A DNA stretch of 64,000 bases from Spirometra erinaceieuropaei. Lineage: Eukaryota > Platyhelminthes > Cestoda > Diphyllobothriidea > Diphyllobothriidae. The stretch covers positions 460,856 to 524,855 of the forward strand of contig CACRXP010000422.1 in the NCBI GenBank assembly GCA_902702965.1, read 5' to 3'. A program made the translations under genes and the position numbers. The notes under the pieces are model-generated. The model was not told where the DNA came from. It worked only from the letters and a program-made list of their open reading frames with translations, and did not search any database. Position 1 is the first letter of the stretch, and the number at the start of each line of letters is the position of its first letter. Shown here one piece after another: positions 23,109 to 34,255 of this stretch.

Positions 23109-23240
23109 ACGGGCACGTGGTCCAGTGGTTAGAGGCGTGGACTTCTAACTAACAGGTCGCGAGCTCGAGCCTCGCGTGTTCCACACGTTATCGCCCAGTT
23201 GCGCCTTAGGATTCAATCTGCCTCCCCCGACGACAGTCTA
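23109..23240 (+). mobile_element. tRNA-like SINE, plus strand
   Basis: Contains TGGTCCAGTGGTTAGAGGCG (box A-like, from 23118) and GAGCTCGAGCCTCGC (box B-like, from 23161), spaced as in a tRNA. It shares TTCTAACTAACAGGTCGCG with the minus-strand copy at 22805-22990, so the two are arranged head to head. It is not a functional tRNA: no consistent acceptor or anticodon stem can be drawn. Confidence 0.55.
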
Positions 23241-23325
23241 ATTATTTTGGTACTAAGAACGCTTAGCATAGTACGTTTTTGCTCCATTTGACTGACCCAT
23301 TTGAAAAAATTATGAAAAATCAGTT

Positions 23326-23361
23326 GGCGAACATATGTTTTCGGTAACTCATCATCAGGCC
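23326..23361 (-). ncRNA. Hammerhead-ribozyme-like core in left terminal repeat
   Basis: Mirror copy of the motif described at 24720-24755, on the minus strand. It has CUGAUGA, the GAAA box, the palindromic ACAUAUGU and the GGC/GCC stem I. Relative to the right copy one base of the stem II loop differs (UUACC instead of UUGCC). Confidence 0.35.
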
Positions 23362-23381
23362 GATACATTTACGCGATGCCC

Positions 23382-24438
23382 ACAGAATGTCCAGTTCCTC
23401 TGCAACGGCCAGCTCTACAGGCAAATAGACGGTGTGGCAATGGGTTCACCGCTTGGACCGTTTCTCGCAAATGTCTTCATCGGCAAGGTCTAGCAAACGA
23501 GTCTCAAAGATATCAGTAATTACCTTACATTCTGCGGTCGATTTGTGGACGATATCTTTTGTCTGAATAGTCATACCACCGATATCAATGGCTTGGTTCA
23601 GAAGTTTAACGGAGTGCACTCCTCTCGAATATTTACCGCAGAGACCGACGTGAATAACGAGATCGCTTCCTTCGATGTCCTTCTACATAGACAAGAGGAT
23701 AAATCCATCCAACGCAAGATATTCAGAAAGTTAACGTGGATGGGACAATACATTAATTTTCACAGTCTCGTTCCCTTAAACCTAAAACGAAATTTAGTTC
23801 AGGGACTGGCGGGTAGAGTGCGACGCATGTGCTCTCCTGAAACTGTTGAAGCAGAACTTCAGCAGCTGCAAAACACGCTCCGCGAAAACGGCTATCCAGA
23901 GAGATTCAACCTCCGGAATATTTGAGAGCGTGCCACAAAACCTGCCGTTGCAACTGCAGAGAAGAAAGACTTATTTCTTAGACTGCCTTTCCTAGGAGAC
24001 GCAGCAAGCGAATTAGTGAGACGACGTCTTAGGACAGCTCTCACGAGTGCCTTAACCGCGACGAGCTTGAGCGTAGTCTTCGCGAATTTCCCCCTACTAC
24101 GGTTGGGAGCCAAGGACCGGCTGCAGTTGCAGGCCACATCCATGTGTATTTATTCATTCACTTGCTCCTGTGGAGCGGGATATATTGGCCGTACGACGAG
24201 GTGTCTGGAAAAGAGCATACGCGAACACATGCCTGCCTGGCTAGGTAGAGGTGAACATCGATCGGTTTCGAGTTCAATTCTCGCACATCTAATCGATACG
24301 AACCACCAAGCCGACGCTAAAGAAGCCTTTAAAGTTATCTACCGGACACCGGCACACTACTCTACAGGCCTGCGCAAACGGGTGCTAGTCAGAGCCGAAG
24401 CCGTGGCCATTCGACTAGCGAACCCAGCACTCTGTTGA
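23382..24438 (+). pseudogene. Penelope-like RT/GIY-YIG polyprotein remnant
   Basis: One continuous frame broken by two in-frame stops: TAG at about 23491 and TGA at 23926. Before the first stop it reads QLYRQIDGVAMGSPLGPFLA, the RT block preceding the catalytic motif. After it comes GRFVDDIFCLNS, the FVDD catalytic box typical of Penelope-like RTs. Downstream (24145-24438) is a GIY-YIG-type endonuclease with a C-x-C linker, CSCGAGYIGRTTRCLEKSIREH and a C-terminal RAEAVAIRLANPALC tail. The N-terminal RT palm, including the first catalytic Asp, is missing. Such elements copy themselves by target-primed reverse transcription, but this copy cannot because of truncation and stops. Confidence 0.9.
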
Positions 24439-24719
24439 CAGAAGACGCTGACACAAGCAGTCTGTCTTCCCTGGCCGACTCCAGGCGGTGATCGCACGCC
24501 GTCCCGACGCCGTCACACGCCGTCACACGCACTTACTGCTCTTACAATCTAACCGGAACCCCTCTCCTTTCCCCCTCTCCCACCCCAACTCCACCGTCTT
24601 CAGCACGCTGACTCCGTCATGCGGGCGGCGTGGGAACATGGAGTCTGATTAAACCTACCCCTGAGATGCATTTATATCCTGTCTACAATTAGAATGATAA
24701 TTACACCTGTAAATGTATC

Positions 24720-24755
24720 GGCCTGATGATGAGTTGCCGAAAACATATGTTCGCC
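24720..24755 (+). ncRNA. Hammerhead-ribozyme-like core in right terminal repeat
   Basis: GGC (24720-24722), CUGAUGA (24723-24729), a 9-nt stem II region, GAAA (24739-24742), self-complementary ACAUAUGU (24743-24750), UC (24751-24752), GCC (24753-24755). This is the order of a hammerhead: stem I GGC/GCC, A15.1-U16.1 closing a short palindromic stem III, and predicted cleavage after C24752. Stem II is weak: U opposes C at its first position, and only one G-C pair remains. Hammerheads with minimal stem III are established in Penelope-like element terminal repeats. Activity of this copy is doubtful. Confidence 0.4.
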
Positions 24756-24769
24756 AACTGACTTTTCAA

Positions 24770-26011
24770 TTGTGAAAATGTCGGTGATCTCAATGGAGCA
24801 ACAGCCCATTACGACTGACGCGAGGCCTGAGAACAGCCAGCATTTTAACCACCTGAGCCACAAGACCCCGAGAGGAATCCGTGGGTTTAATCATATTCCG
24901 GCCAAGTTACCCACCAGACGTTTGAGCAAAGCACGGTGCAGACACCTGATTATCACCAGTAAAATCTTATAAGATTGGCTAACGTTTTTGTCAGCGCATG
25001 CCTGTTATATTTCCCCAATGGGTCAGGATTCACTGTGTCTGCGTCAACTTTCAATGGACGAATTTGGATGCGGCGTTTGAGTAGATTTATCGGGCAATTG
25101 TTGCCTCGTTTTAATGCGTTGTTCGAAGTCATTTTCTTCCCTTGATGCGAGCCTGTTCTGTCAGAAACGTTGTATCCACATGCCGGTGATGTGCAGAAAC
25201 CTGCAAGGCAGTTTTCGCCGACAAGAGTTTAACTGCAAATTTGGCCAGTTGCCTCAATTCTGTTCACAGCCTTAATTTACATGGCCAGTCGCTTTCATCT
25301 GCTTATGTTACTAATTGCACCAGGAGATCAATTAATCATTTTATGCATCGACGGTCTTTTCAGACAAGACGCTGATTTTTTGGACAAAAGGACTTCTGGA
25401 TGCTTCATGATTTATCTTTTCTGTGCGTGATAAGCCAACCGTGTTCCTGTTTTGATTACCAATATTTTTTTCTGAACATGTAAAATATCCTCGCTAGGAT
25501 GGATTTACAGCACATATTCCACCGATTTGTCAGAAAGAATCATATGTCATTTGAAACGGGGTGTAAATTTCCCATATTCCCGCTGGGTAAATTAGCCACA
25601 TCGCAGCTTAATTCTATCGCAGATTTATCTGCAAACAAATCTGGAGATACGTCGCGGATTTTTCGCTGGCTTGCGATTTCCGTATATAGTGAGGCTTTTT
25701 TTGTTTCCGGTACATAATTTATCAGTTAACTTGCCTATTTTATTTCATGGAAGGCCGTTATTGGCTATATTTTCTTTGAAATATGTGTATTGCAAAGTGT
25801 TTAAAACTGTGTTACGTATTTAATAAAACTCCTCGGTGATATACGATGTGTATACCTGTGCTCGGCAATTAAGTAGTGTGTTTACATACATAATTTCAAG
25901 CTATCATGCCTAATATCTGAGACAATGTAAATAATCTACGCTGTGCAGTTCTGTGAAAAATGTCTGTAAGAATGTGGGGAGCTTTATAAGGACTTAAAAT
26001 ATATAAAAATG
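24770..26011. other. No recognised gene
   Basis: AT-rich intron-like sequence; no exon, known repeat or element end recognised. Confidence 0.4.
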
Positions 26012-26446
26012 GGCTAGATTGCAGTCGGTAGCCAGGAATGGGGAAGCGGATGACGACCTTAACTCTAATCCTAACCGTAACCCTAATCCCAACCATAACC
26101 TCAACCTTAAACGTTAACGGTCAACCCTAACGGTCACCGTAACCCTTACCGAAATTGAAAACGTAATCGTAGCCGTTAGTCATAGCCCTAAGTGGAAAAC
26201 CTAACCGTGATACTGAAAACCTAATTGTTCGCTCAGACCCTAACCGTAACCCGAAAACCTAAGCCTAAAGGCATAACCGTAACCCGAAAATCGGAAACCA
26301 TTAACCGGTACGCCAATTTTAACCTCAACCGTAAAACGGAAGCCAAGTGGGTCACATGTGATCATGGAGCTTTACAAAATAGCCCCAGTAAACAAACCCC
26401 ACAGCCACCTGTAATACGGGGCCTGGCTACCAACTGCGATCTAGCC
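26012..26446 (+). mobile_element. TIR element with telomere-like core, copy E2
   Basis: Starts GGCTAGATTGCAGTCGGTAG and ends CCAACTGCGATCTAGCC. The core has CCTAACCGTAACCCTAATCC-type degenerate repeats, followed by the same unique block as E1 (AAAACGGAAGCCAAGTGGGT; AGCCACCTGTAATACGGGGC). Confidence 0.85.
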
Positions 26447-26524
26447 TAAAAATGATCAGAAAACCAAATTATCTTTAATTCGCGGATTTCCACTTAGGGG
26501 ATCAAGGATGTGAAATCAAATTTA

Positions 26525-26955
26525 GGTTAGATCGCAGTTGGTAGCCAGGAATGGGAAGCGGACGGTGACCTAACCCTAATCCTAACCTTAACCCTAACCC
26601 TAACCTCACCAGTAAACGTTAGCCGTTAACCCTGACGGCAACCCTAATCGTAACCCTAACCGAAATCGTATACATAACTGTAGCCCTTAGGCATAGCGTA
26701 ACTGGAAAACCTAACCGTAATACTTAAACCTAATCGTACGCTCAAACTCTAACCGCAACCCGAAAACCTAAGCCTAAAGGCATAACCCTAACCCCAAAAT
26801 CGGAAACTATTAACCGGTAGCCTAATCGTAACTTCAACCGTAAAACGGAAGCCAAGTGGGTCACATGTGATCATGGAGCTTCACGAAATAGCCCCAGTAA
26901 ACAAACCCCCCAGCCACCTGTAATACGGGACCTGGCCACCAACTGCGATCTAGCC
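26525..26955 (+). mobile_element. TIR element with telomere-like core, copy E3
   Basis: Starts GGTTAGATCGCAGTTGGTAG and ends CCAACTGCGATCTAGCC, in the same orientation as E2 and only 78 bp from it. The core includes a stretch close to perfect CCCTAA repeats around 26570-26605. Confidence 0.85.
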
Positions 26956-27394
26956 CAAATTTATCCACAGACAAAATAAGGTCGTTCCGTCCACAGTCAG
27001 AGGTCAAAGAACTGTGAACCCGGTTTAATGTGTTCGCTTCTGCCAAAGCAGGCGTCAGTTCGAGAACGAAAGTCGTGGTGTGCTGTTTACGCGGTTGTCA
27101 GCGTGAGGGAACGTCTGACTGGTGGACATGTGATTGGTTGGTATAGGGACAGAGTCAGGGGTTCATAATAGCAATGGCACATGGGTGACAAGTCAGGCCG
27201 TTCCTCGCGCGAAATGCGGTGAAAGTGTGTGAATGGGCATGACTCATTGCAGCTCAACAAGAGGCGCCCCCTGAGGGTGCCCTTTCTCCCGCGCATGCGC
27301 CATAAAACGGGTCACGCGGTAGACTCGCTGGACCAGCAGAGGAGGGAGGGGGGGCTAGATCAGATCCTGGCAGGCGTCATTGGGAACGTGCGCC

Positions 27395-27715
27395 CATAAG
27401 AAATGTTAATTTTGGAGTGCGGTGGAGCGTCTACTTGCCGTCTGACTTCGCGTCAATAGAGATCCGTTGGTTAAAAGCTTGGTCAAGTGTTGGTTGTGTA
27501 CCAGGGAATGTGCTTGCACGCCTAGCTGCGGGTTTTTCGCATTGTCAGACACCTGTGCCCTCTCCCGCCTCCGGTCTTCTTGACTTGGTCAAGACGCCGG
27601 CCAGCGGTGAGGGAGGAGTAGAGTGTGCGGTAGAGGCTGCGCAAGTCTACCGCACACATGTCACCGTCCCTGCGTTCGTCCCGCTGTGGGGCACATGGTT
27701 AACGTAGTCACGATC
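27395..27715 (-). repeat. Repeat C, copy 3 (reverse)
   Basis: Reverse complement carries the CTACCGCACACTCTACTCC, GACCAAGTCAAGAAGACCGG landmarks of the family. The adjacent 27060-27390 is GC-rich without a recognised feature. Confidence 0.65.
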
Positions 27716-30700
27716 GATGGCTGAACTGTCGCATAACCATCTCTGACAGGAATTATAGCAAATGGATTTCGCACTTTGTAGTCGGGCGGGTGACTTAGTG
27801 CAAAAATGAAATGCCCAGGACTCGCTTGGGACCCGGTAGCCGTACTGGCTCGTGTTGGCTGCACGCACGTACGCAAAAGGACATTCAGTCAACAAACATT
27901 TTGCCCCACAGGAGTAAAGAAAGAGTGCGTACTGAAGTATTAGGTGACAAACTACAATAACTTGACCCCAAAAAGGCCGACCGAGTAAATTAAAAGATGG
28001 CCGGATTAAGGACAAAATTGGCGTGAATTGCGCTTTAGGAGTCTGCCTGGAGATGTTGAAATACAACGAAATTTTAAAATACATATAGTTCAACTCAGGA
28101 TATCGTTCGGCTGTAGATCGAATATTGAAACGAAATTCCATTGATGTTACATTCAGGAAGGTCTAAACTTGTCCGCAAATTTGGCGAAATCTACTTGAAC
28201 AACAAGTAAACCTATCTACATTGCATGCTGTGTTTATTTATCGCTTTCGGCCGAATAATTTAAGTCAGTGGTTAACCTGACACTCTTCTTTATAGAGGAA
28301 TGTTAAATGTCAACAGTCTGGTTGAGACGGTATCTCACATCACTCCTGAATTAAGTATCTCAAAAAACTTCAACTAATCAATCGCGTTAAAAGAAAATTG
28401 ATTTCTGGACGTGATTATTTAGCGCGAATCATAATTTAATAAAAGAAAAAGAATTTAGTTTTGGCGTTGACAGTGGTTTTTCCGTCAACGGATCTTTCGC
28501 TTCATCCAAATGGTTCTCCTAGTCGTGAAGAAAGTTGTGCGCTCGAACAACCTTGCGAATTTTGTTTAGAGGATTTTAAAAATTTGGGTATAATGTGATG
28601 AACATTAGCGGACATGTGACGCCAGACCACGGAGAGCAGACGGTGACGCCTGTGGAAACCAATCCAACGTTACTAACTAATGGTCAATATGCGGATATCA
28701 GAGCAGTCACTACACTAGAGATTCACCCAATGGGTATTTTTGTAAACTACTCCCATTCATCCAAATTCAGTGCAATTGTATAACGGTCAGAGGAATCAAT
28801 AACTGCAGTCGTGTTTGACGACCCCCAAGATAAACCAATCAGACCAAAACAGTCGCCCGGAACTTCCCATCAGACCGCGGCTTATGGGCGCTTATTGACG
28901 TTTTTGACCCTCGCGGACGACCAGATATAGAACTGTCCGACCAAGGTACAGCAATGACTTGCGTACCAAGTAAATAACCGTGAGACGGGCTTGCATAGCG
29001 TCCACCTCACGCTTTCCCACATGCATCCGGTGGTCATGTCCACTCTATCCTTAGTCCTGAATGAGACGATCTCATTCATTTGTTTGAACCCCTCCACGCC
29101 AGGAACGTCAAAGAGACGACATAACCTAAAAGCGCCCTTTTGTTTTTAACTATGAGGGATTAAGCACTGAATCTATGCAGCGTAGACCTCTCGCTCTTCT
29201 TCTACCACCAGGAGAAATATCAAGCTAGATAACATGGCATGAACCGCCTGTCTCGGACAACCAACAAGACCTTCCGACCGTCGCAAACGACTACGTCGGC
29301 CGCGCACCAAACGGGGTTGTCGCAAGAGGGCTTTATTTTATAGTGAGGCATTATTGCACCGCATTTACCGCGCTCTCTCCTGCATCACCCAATTTCCTCC
29401 CATGGCAAGAAAATTCCACGACTATGAGAGGAAAGCTCAATGCTTATTGGATGACAGGACAAGCAAACCTGTCCCCGCGCGCACATGTCCTCACAACAGT
29501 GAATGTCATGGAGGTCCATTTAAATTAGTAATAATTAAAGCCTGTCTCTCGGCGTTGAGAAAAATTGAATCATTCCGTCAGCCGGCAACCTCACAAGCCA
29601 CGGTCCTTATCGCATCGTGTTGACTCGAACACATCAAATTTATTGTAGTGGGGGATGCGTATATGCGCGGCACCATACTATCTTCCCGTCCGACTGAATT
29701 TTTAGGTTTGCACGGACCATGTACAGTCCGGAAAAGCCGTTTCGTTAGTCAATTCGAGTCATTCGCAGAGCAGCCTTTGTCGGGGCTGGGACCTCTAACG
29801 AACACTGAGTTGAGTATTAAGGACAACCCTGAGACACTCCTGGTCAATAGGTTTTTCCAAGCACTTTGGTTTTTTTAGCATTCTCTTTGAGTTTGCGTAT
29901 TCGGATGGGTCTTATGTGATGAAGTGCTTAACAACTTCTGGATCATTGGACACTGTTTTTACAGTGGCCAGTCGTACCAGTAAGCCGTAAAGTCAGGAAA
30001 TGCAGACTGCGTCTCAGTGCATTTGAGTGGATATAGGATTCTATTCATAGACTCATTTTCATTGAACTCTTGAGGCTTCGTTTCAGGTGATTTCGAATTT
30101 CTCAGCATTAAGTACTGCTATTTCAAAAAAAACGTTCTATTGCAGACATAAGTTTCTTAGAAAAAGGCTGAAATTCACCTCTATTTGTACCTAGTCATGA
30201 GAAAACAGGACGATTATTCAGTCGAAAAACTGCAGTTTTGCTGCCAGTGAGTCCTTAAAAAGCATAATTTCGAAATCATACACTCTGGTAGTAGACCAAT
30301 CGTGCAGAATGGCTGACTAAAAAACTTTGTTTTTCTGTCAGTCTTGAGCAAAAAAATATTTTGCCATTCAACATTGCCCCATCAAGTGTCACGCAAGGTT
30401 TTTCGGACCAGGGAGGCCTAACGCAGTTATCTTTTATCTGATTTTTCTCCAGGGAATGGGGAAAACAACTTTGTCCTACCCTTCAGTCCTGAGCAGTTGT
30501 CAGGGCACACCTTCGTTTTCTAACGCATAATGAGGATGGATTTGCCTCTGCTCTTTCGCCTACTTGCTGCGAATTTATTTGCAGGCAGGCCTGGGATTTT
30601 ATTTGGCAACAGTAGAACAAGCCATCAAATAAAAATCCAACAGAACTTTTCGTATGGATTGAAAGTCGACAAGTTAATGGCGGGAGTCACTTATACCTGG

Positions 30701-31554
30701 AAACAATTTTGTTATAAGAAAATAACTGGAAATATTTATTTGTGCGCGACAAATGGACAAATTAGAAGGCCTCTCAGTGGCTGTTGCTTGAGGATGGTTA
30801 AGAGGCATTAAGGTGGTACTCGGAGAAGAAATACAACAATAAAGTGACTTATCGGCAATGCCTGGAGAGAGCCACTAAATTAATTTGTTAGTTTCATTTA
30901 ACGGAAAATAATGTTCCCTTCTATTTGGTGACAATGTGAGGATCACATTTTGCGGTGTCATAAAGTGCTTGGATATTCAACTTTTTCGCCTTACACAAAT
31001 ACTCTCCGGAGTAAGTATCCCCGGCCATAAACCATACTCTTGCCAAGGTTATTTTAAAATGAGAATGATTTTTGCAGAAAGTGTGACAGTTGGCAGTGCG
31101 AGAATTGTGGACTGTTTTAGGCAGTCATGAAGACTTGCTGTCGGGAGTACTGTTGAAGATGGGGGGAATATATTTCATGAGTAAGTAGTTGGCGTCCTGT
31201 TTGGTGGACAAGACTGTGAAATACTAATCTCTCTGATATTGTCACATCTGGCGAATTCAATCTAGTTACTACACATCAATTCTGTAGGACTGGAACATTT
31301 TCCAGAACTGCTGGCTGCGTCATGATGTTATTTTTGCCACAGTATAGGTCGCTCGCGACTAAATCCTAGGATCAGGAGGTCACATTAGTGGACAATCGAT
31401 TCAAAAAATGCTGCATATTTGATTGCTGGAGAAAGGACTCTATTCATCTCTGAAATCGCACTCAGAGATGGGTCATAGGTAACCGTTTCATACGCTTGGC
31501 GTGCACTCAGACAGTTTGACGGTTGTTGCCGACGGATTAGTTTATAGTAGTATT
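27716..31554. other. No recognised gene (3.8 kb)
   Basis: Intron-like sequence. The longest open frame (27647-28141, minus, 164 codons) starts inside repeat C and has no recognisable domain. No repeat seen elsewhere in the window was identified here. Confidence 0.4.
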
Positions 31555-31740
31555 AGACTTGCGCAGCGCCTACTGTACACCCACCTCTTCCTCCTCCTTC
31601 TCCTCCACCACCACCTGTCTTCCGGCTTATGACAGAGGCAAGAATACCGGAGACCAGTGGATCTAAGTCCTGAGTTAATCCAGCGCCTGTATCACGCGCC
31701 CCATTTTGGGGCGGAATAAGCACCCCGGATTCACCGACCT
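31555..31740 (+). repeat. Repeat C, copy 4 (short)
   Basis: CGCAGCGCCTACTGTACACC, a run of CTCCTCC, then GACAGAGGCAAGAATACCGG match the central part of the family. Confidence 0.6.
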
Positions 31741-32524
31741 ATGGAGGGGGATCATTCGCTTATGAACATGCTATACACCAAAGTGACTTACCTTCGTTTT
31801 GATTTTCTACTGATCTGACTAAAAAATTTTATCTTTTCTGGATATGAGTTCACGTCTCAGACGTTTATACTCATTTACCCAGGTACTTAGAACCATACTC
31901 TAAACCTGACCACACGCTCCCATGCACTATATGTATCTTAAACAGCTTAATTTATCTGAATGGTGAAAAAGGATTTTAATAATGCAGATTTCGAACCATA
32001 GAATCGCTGATTGTTTTGGCTGGCTGATGTCAACAAAACAGAATTTCCTTAAAAAACCTGTAGCCGTTGCTGTGCATTTAAACACCTTAGTTCTTAAATT
32101 GCACCTTAAATGTATACTTCGCCCTCAAACTGGCTAGTAGTGACACAGATATTTGCCGGCGTTCCGTTTTTATTTTGTTATATTGCCGTCATTAGATAAG
32201 TAATTACTTATATATGTTGCAAATGTTCCCACCTATCAGTAAACGACAAAGAGCCATTCCCTTGAGTTTTGCGACTCACTTTAGAGCCCTCGAAAACTGT
32301 CGTCTAGCGACGAGACGTATGTGCAGAATTTAAGCGCGGGGAATCGAAAGGAAGATCAATTGAATTACGTGAGCCTGATATTCATCTGATGGATTCTTGG
32401 TGGACTAATTAGGAAGTCCTGCTTGGGCAGTCAGCTTATTGTATCAGATTTGGCGGATTGCAGACTTCACAGTAGGTCGGGTGACTAAACTTGACCCAAA
32501 TGTGAGTAAACTCGCGTCCTCCGG

Positions 32525-32885
32525 TGTGGTCTCGTAGCTCAGAGAGTTAGAGCGTTGGCTGTACTAGAGCCTTCCCTTTGTTGTCGTGGGTTCGAATCCC
32601 AGCGAGGTGCCGAGGTGCCAACAGTTGAATCAATATGAAAATCACGTTGGCCATTTCTGATGTATTTGCTGCCGTCAGCCAGCGTACGACTACATGTTAG
32701 ACCCAAAGACACAACGGGACGTGCATGCCCTGTAACTCGCTCGGTAAACGCTATTACTTTACATCCTATATATCTGATCATAAATGACAATCCGGTAACA
32801 CGAATTTGCGTCTCAAGTACTTCGGGCCGTGTGGCTGCGTAAATCTGACTGACGACGGTTAGTGGGCGAGAAACGACCATTTTAT
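32525..32885 (+). mobile_element. tRNA-derived SINE
   Basis: Begins GTCTCGTAGCTCAGAGAGTT followed by AGAGCG (box A, 32535-32554) and has a perfect box B, GGTTCGAATCC, at 32589-32599. A D-arm and a T-arm can be drawn, but the anticodon region and acceptor stem do not form a normal tRNA. The body carries GTTGGCCATTTCTG and GCCGTCAGCCAG, shared with the SINE at 22805-22990, and near its end the inverse block GACTGACGACGG. Inference: a pol III-type retroposon head joined to a family-specific body. Confidence 0.6.
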
Positions 32886-32890
32886 TCTAC

Positions 32891-33639
32891 TGTGACTGAC
32901 CGATCTCATGAGATGTTGGCTGATATTCTGAAATGCGTTTTCGACTAGGAAGGATTTCTTAAACACGGTTATAATGCTGATTATCTTGCGGTGTAATCCT
33001 ATAATATTTCGAACTTAGGAGGATATCTGCTTTTAAATTAGGTTTTTATAAAGTTTCTAACTATGAGATTTTTTAAGACAGCACGATGTCCATTCATGTT
33101 GCATCATATCTGCCCGTTTACCACTGTTCCTCATGAAATGTGCAACCTAGTCCGTATCCATTGCAAAATTTTATGGACCCTTCTTACGCAGAGCGCATGA
33201 ACCCTGCAGACCGAAATCACCGAGCGCTAATGGAACGACTGATCAGGCTCCAAATTATTCGGGAAATATAAGACGCTTTTAAAATCTAATTATGCACCTT
33301 CATCGAGCACAAAATATAAAGATGACGTGATTCTCTATCGAAGGTCTGAAAGAAAGCACATTTTTGTTCGTGATTTCTATAAAATTTATTAGAATTCACT
33401 AGACTTTCGAAAATCAGTGGGAAAACTGCATGCTACTTAGGTAGTCGGTTTTTACCGAGTACGGTTTCTATAGAGGATTTAAAAGCAGTGTAATCAAAAG
33501 GAGACGTCCTCCCAAGTTCGAAATATTATAGGATCATGCCGCAAGGTAATCAGCATTATAACCGCGCCATAGTAATCCTTCCTAGTCAAAAACGCATTTC
33601 AGAATGTCTGCCAACATTTCGTGAGATCGGTCACTCACT
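32891..33639. mobile_element. Fold-back element FB6, complete (about 750 bp)
   Basis: Left end GTGACTGACCGATCTCATGA, right end …TTTCGTGAGATCGGTCACTCAC, with inverted arms (GAAATGCGTTTTCGACTAGG versus CCTAGTCAAAAACGCATTTC; TCCTATAATATTTCGAACTT and its complement). It belongs to a second subfamily with FB7, distinguished by a GATCGGTCACTCAC terminus. Confidence 0.85.
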
Positions 33640-34015
33640 GTGCCTCGTCTTCGTCGTTACTCTTCTCCTCACAAAGCGATTTAAATGGCAGTTTCCGCCA
33701 CCCATCTTTAGTGCACTTCGGAGGATAGACAGCTTGTCCGACTCAATCTCCCGCGACTTGTGGACATTATTTTCTGTCTGACACCAATTGGCCATCCTAG
33801 ATCGTTCACTGTATGGTATCCGTAATCTACTTTAGATGGGATCAAATAGGCTGTTTCCCTGTCACAAAATAAGTTTATTATCAACAAAAACGTTTTGCTC
33901 AGACAGGACTTATATTCGATTCTAATTAACCGGATCAGAAGGAAGACAATGGATGCTTTTAATCTCTCTGGCAAACCTGTCTTCTGAAACTCACTCCACT
34001 GGCTGAAATTCATAG

Positions 34016-34255
34016 CTTTATCTTTGAGATTTTTAGAGAGGAAATTGTGGACTTGCAACAGTCATGCGCTACCATGAGAACCGAGGATTTTCTGGTGGCG
34101 GATGCAGCGATGACGCCAACGCCGCAGACGCCGACGGAGCCAGACAGGGCGCCCTATCCCAGGGTGGAACTTCACGATGATGGTGCAAGCATCCTTCTAC
34201 GTGGCCTTAACGAACTCGAAGTGCGCAATGAGGGCGAAATGCTTGAACTGTTGAA
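34016..34255 (+). CDS. Kinesin motor domain exon (EIxREEIVDL to loop 8)
   Basis: Reads FIFEIFREEIVDL, matching the conserved kinesin block (S-x-x-E-I-Y-N-E-x-I-x-D-L). A Thr/Pro-rich insert follows (around TPTPQTPTEPD), then VELHDDGASILLRGLNELEV and a helix MLELLK, the strand-turn-helix found before the SSRSH switch I motif. It ends at a donor GTGAGT (34256), phase 2. The acceptor may be CATAG at 34015, keeping FEIF, or TTTAG at 34036, which has the better pyrimidine tract. Both need two bases from the previous exon, whereas the P-loop exon ends in phase 0, so either a small exon lies between or one boundary is wrong. It is about 12 kb downstream of the P-loop exon. Confidence 0.75.

Larger units (their letters stand above)
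23321..24760 (+). mobile_element. Penelope-like element, 5'-truncated, with inverted terminal repeats
   Basis: A reverse transcriptase remnant and a GIY-YIG endonuclease in one frame lie between 51-bp inverted repeats at 23321-23371 and 24710-24760 that differ at one position. Penelope-like elements are known to carry terminal repeats in direct or inverted orientation. Only the catalytic end of the RT is retained, so the insert is 5'-truncated. It sits within the large intron after the kinesin P-loop exon. Confidence 0.85.

Noticed and set aside
27647..28141. 164-codon minus-strand frame
   Set aside because: Begins in repeat C, no domain, no splice or homologous support.
32525..32615. Functional tRNA gene
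   Set aside because: Box A and box B are good, but the acceptor stem pairs only partly, the anticodon stem-loop is irregular and a SINE body follows.
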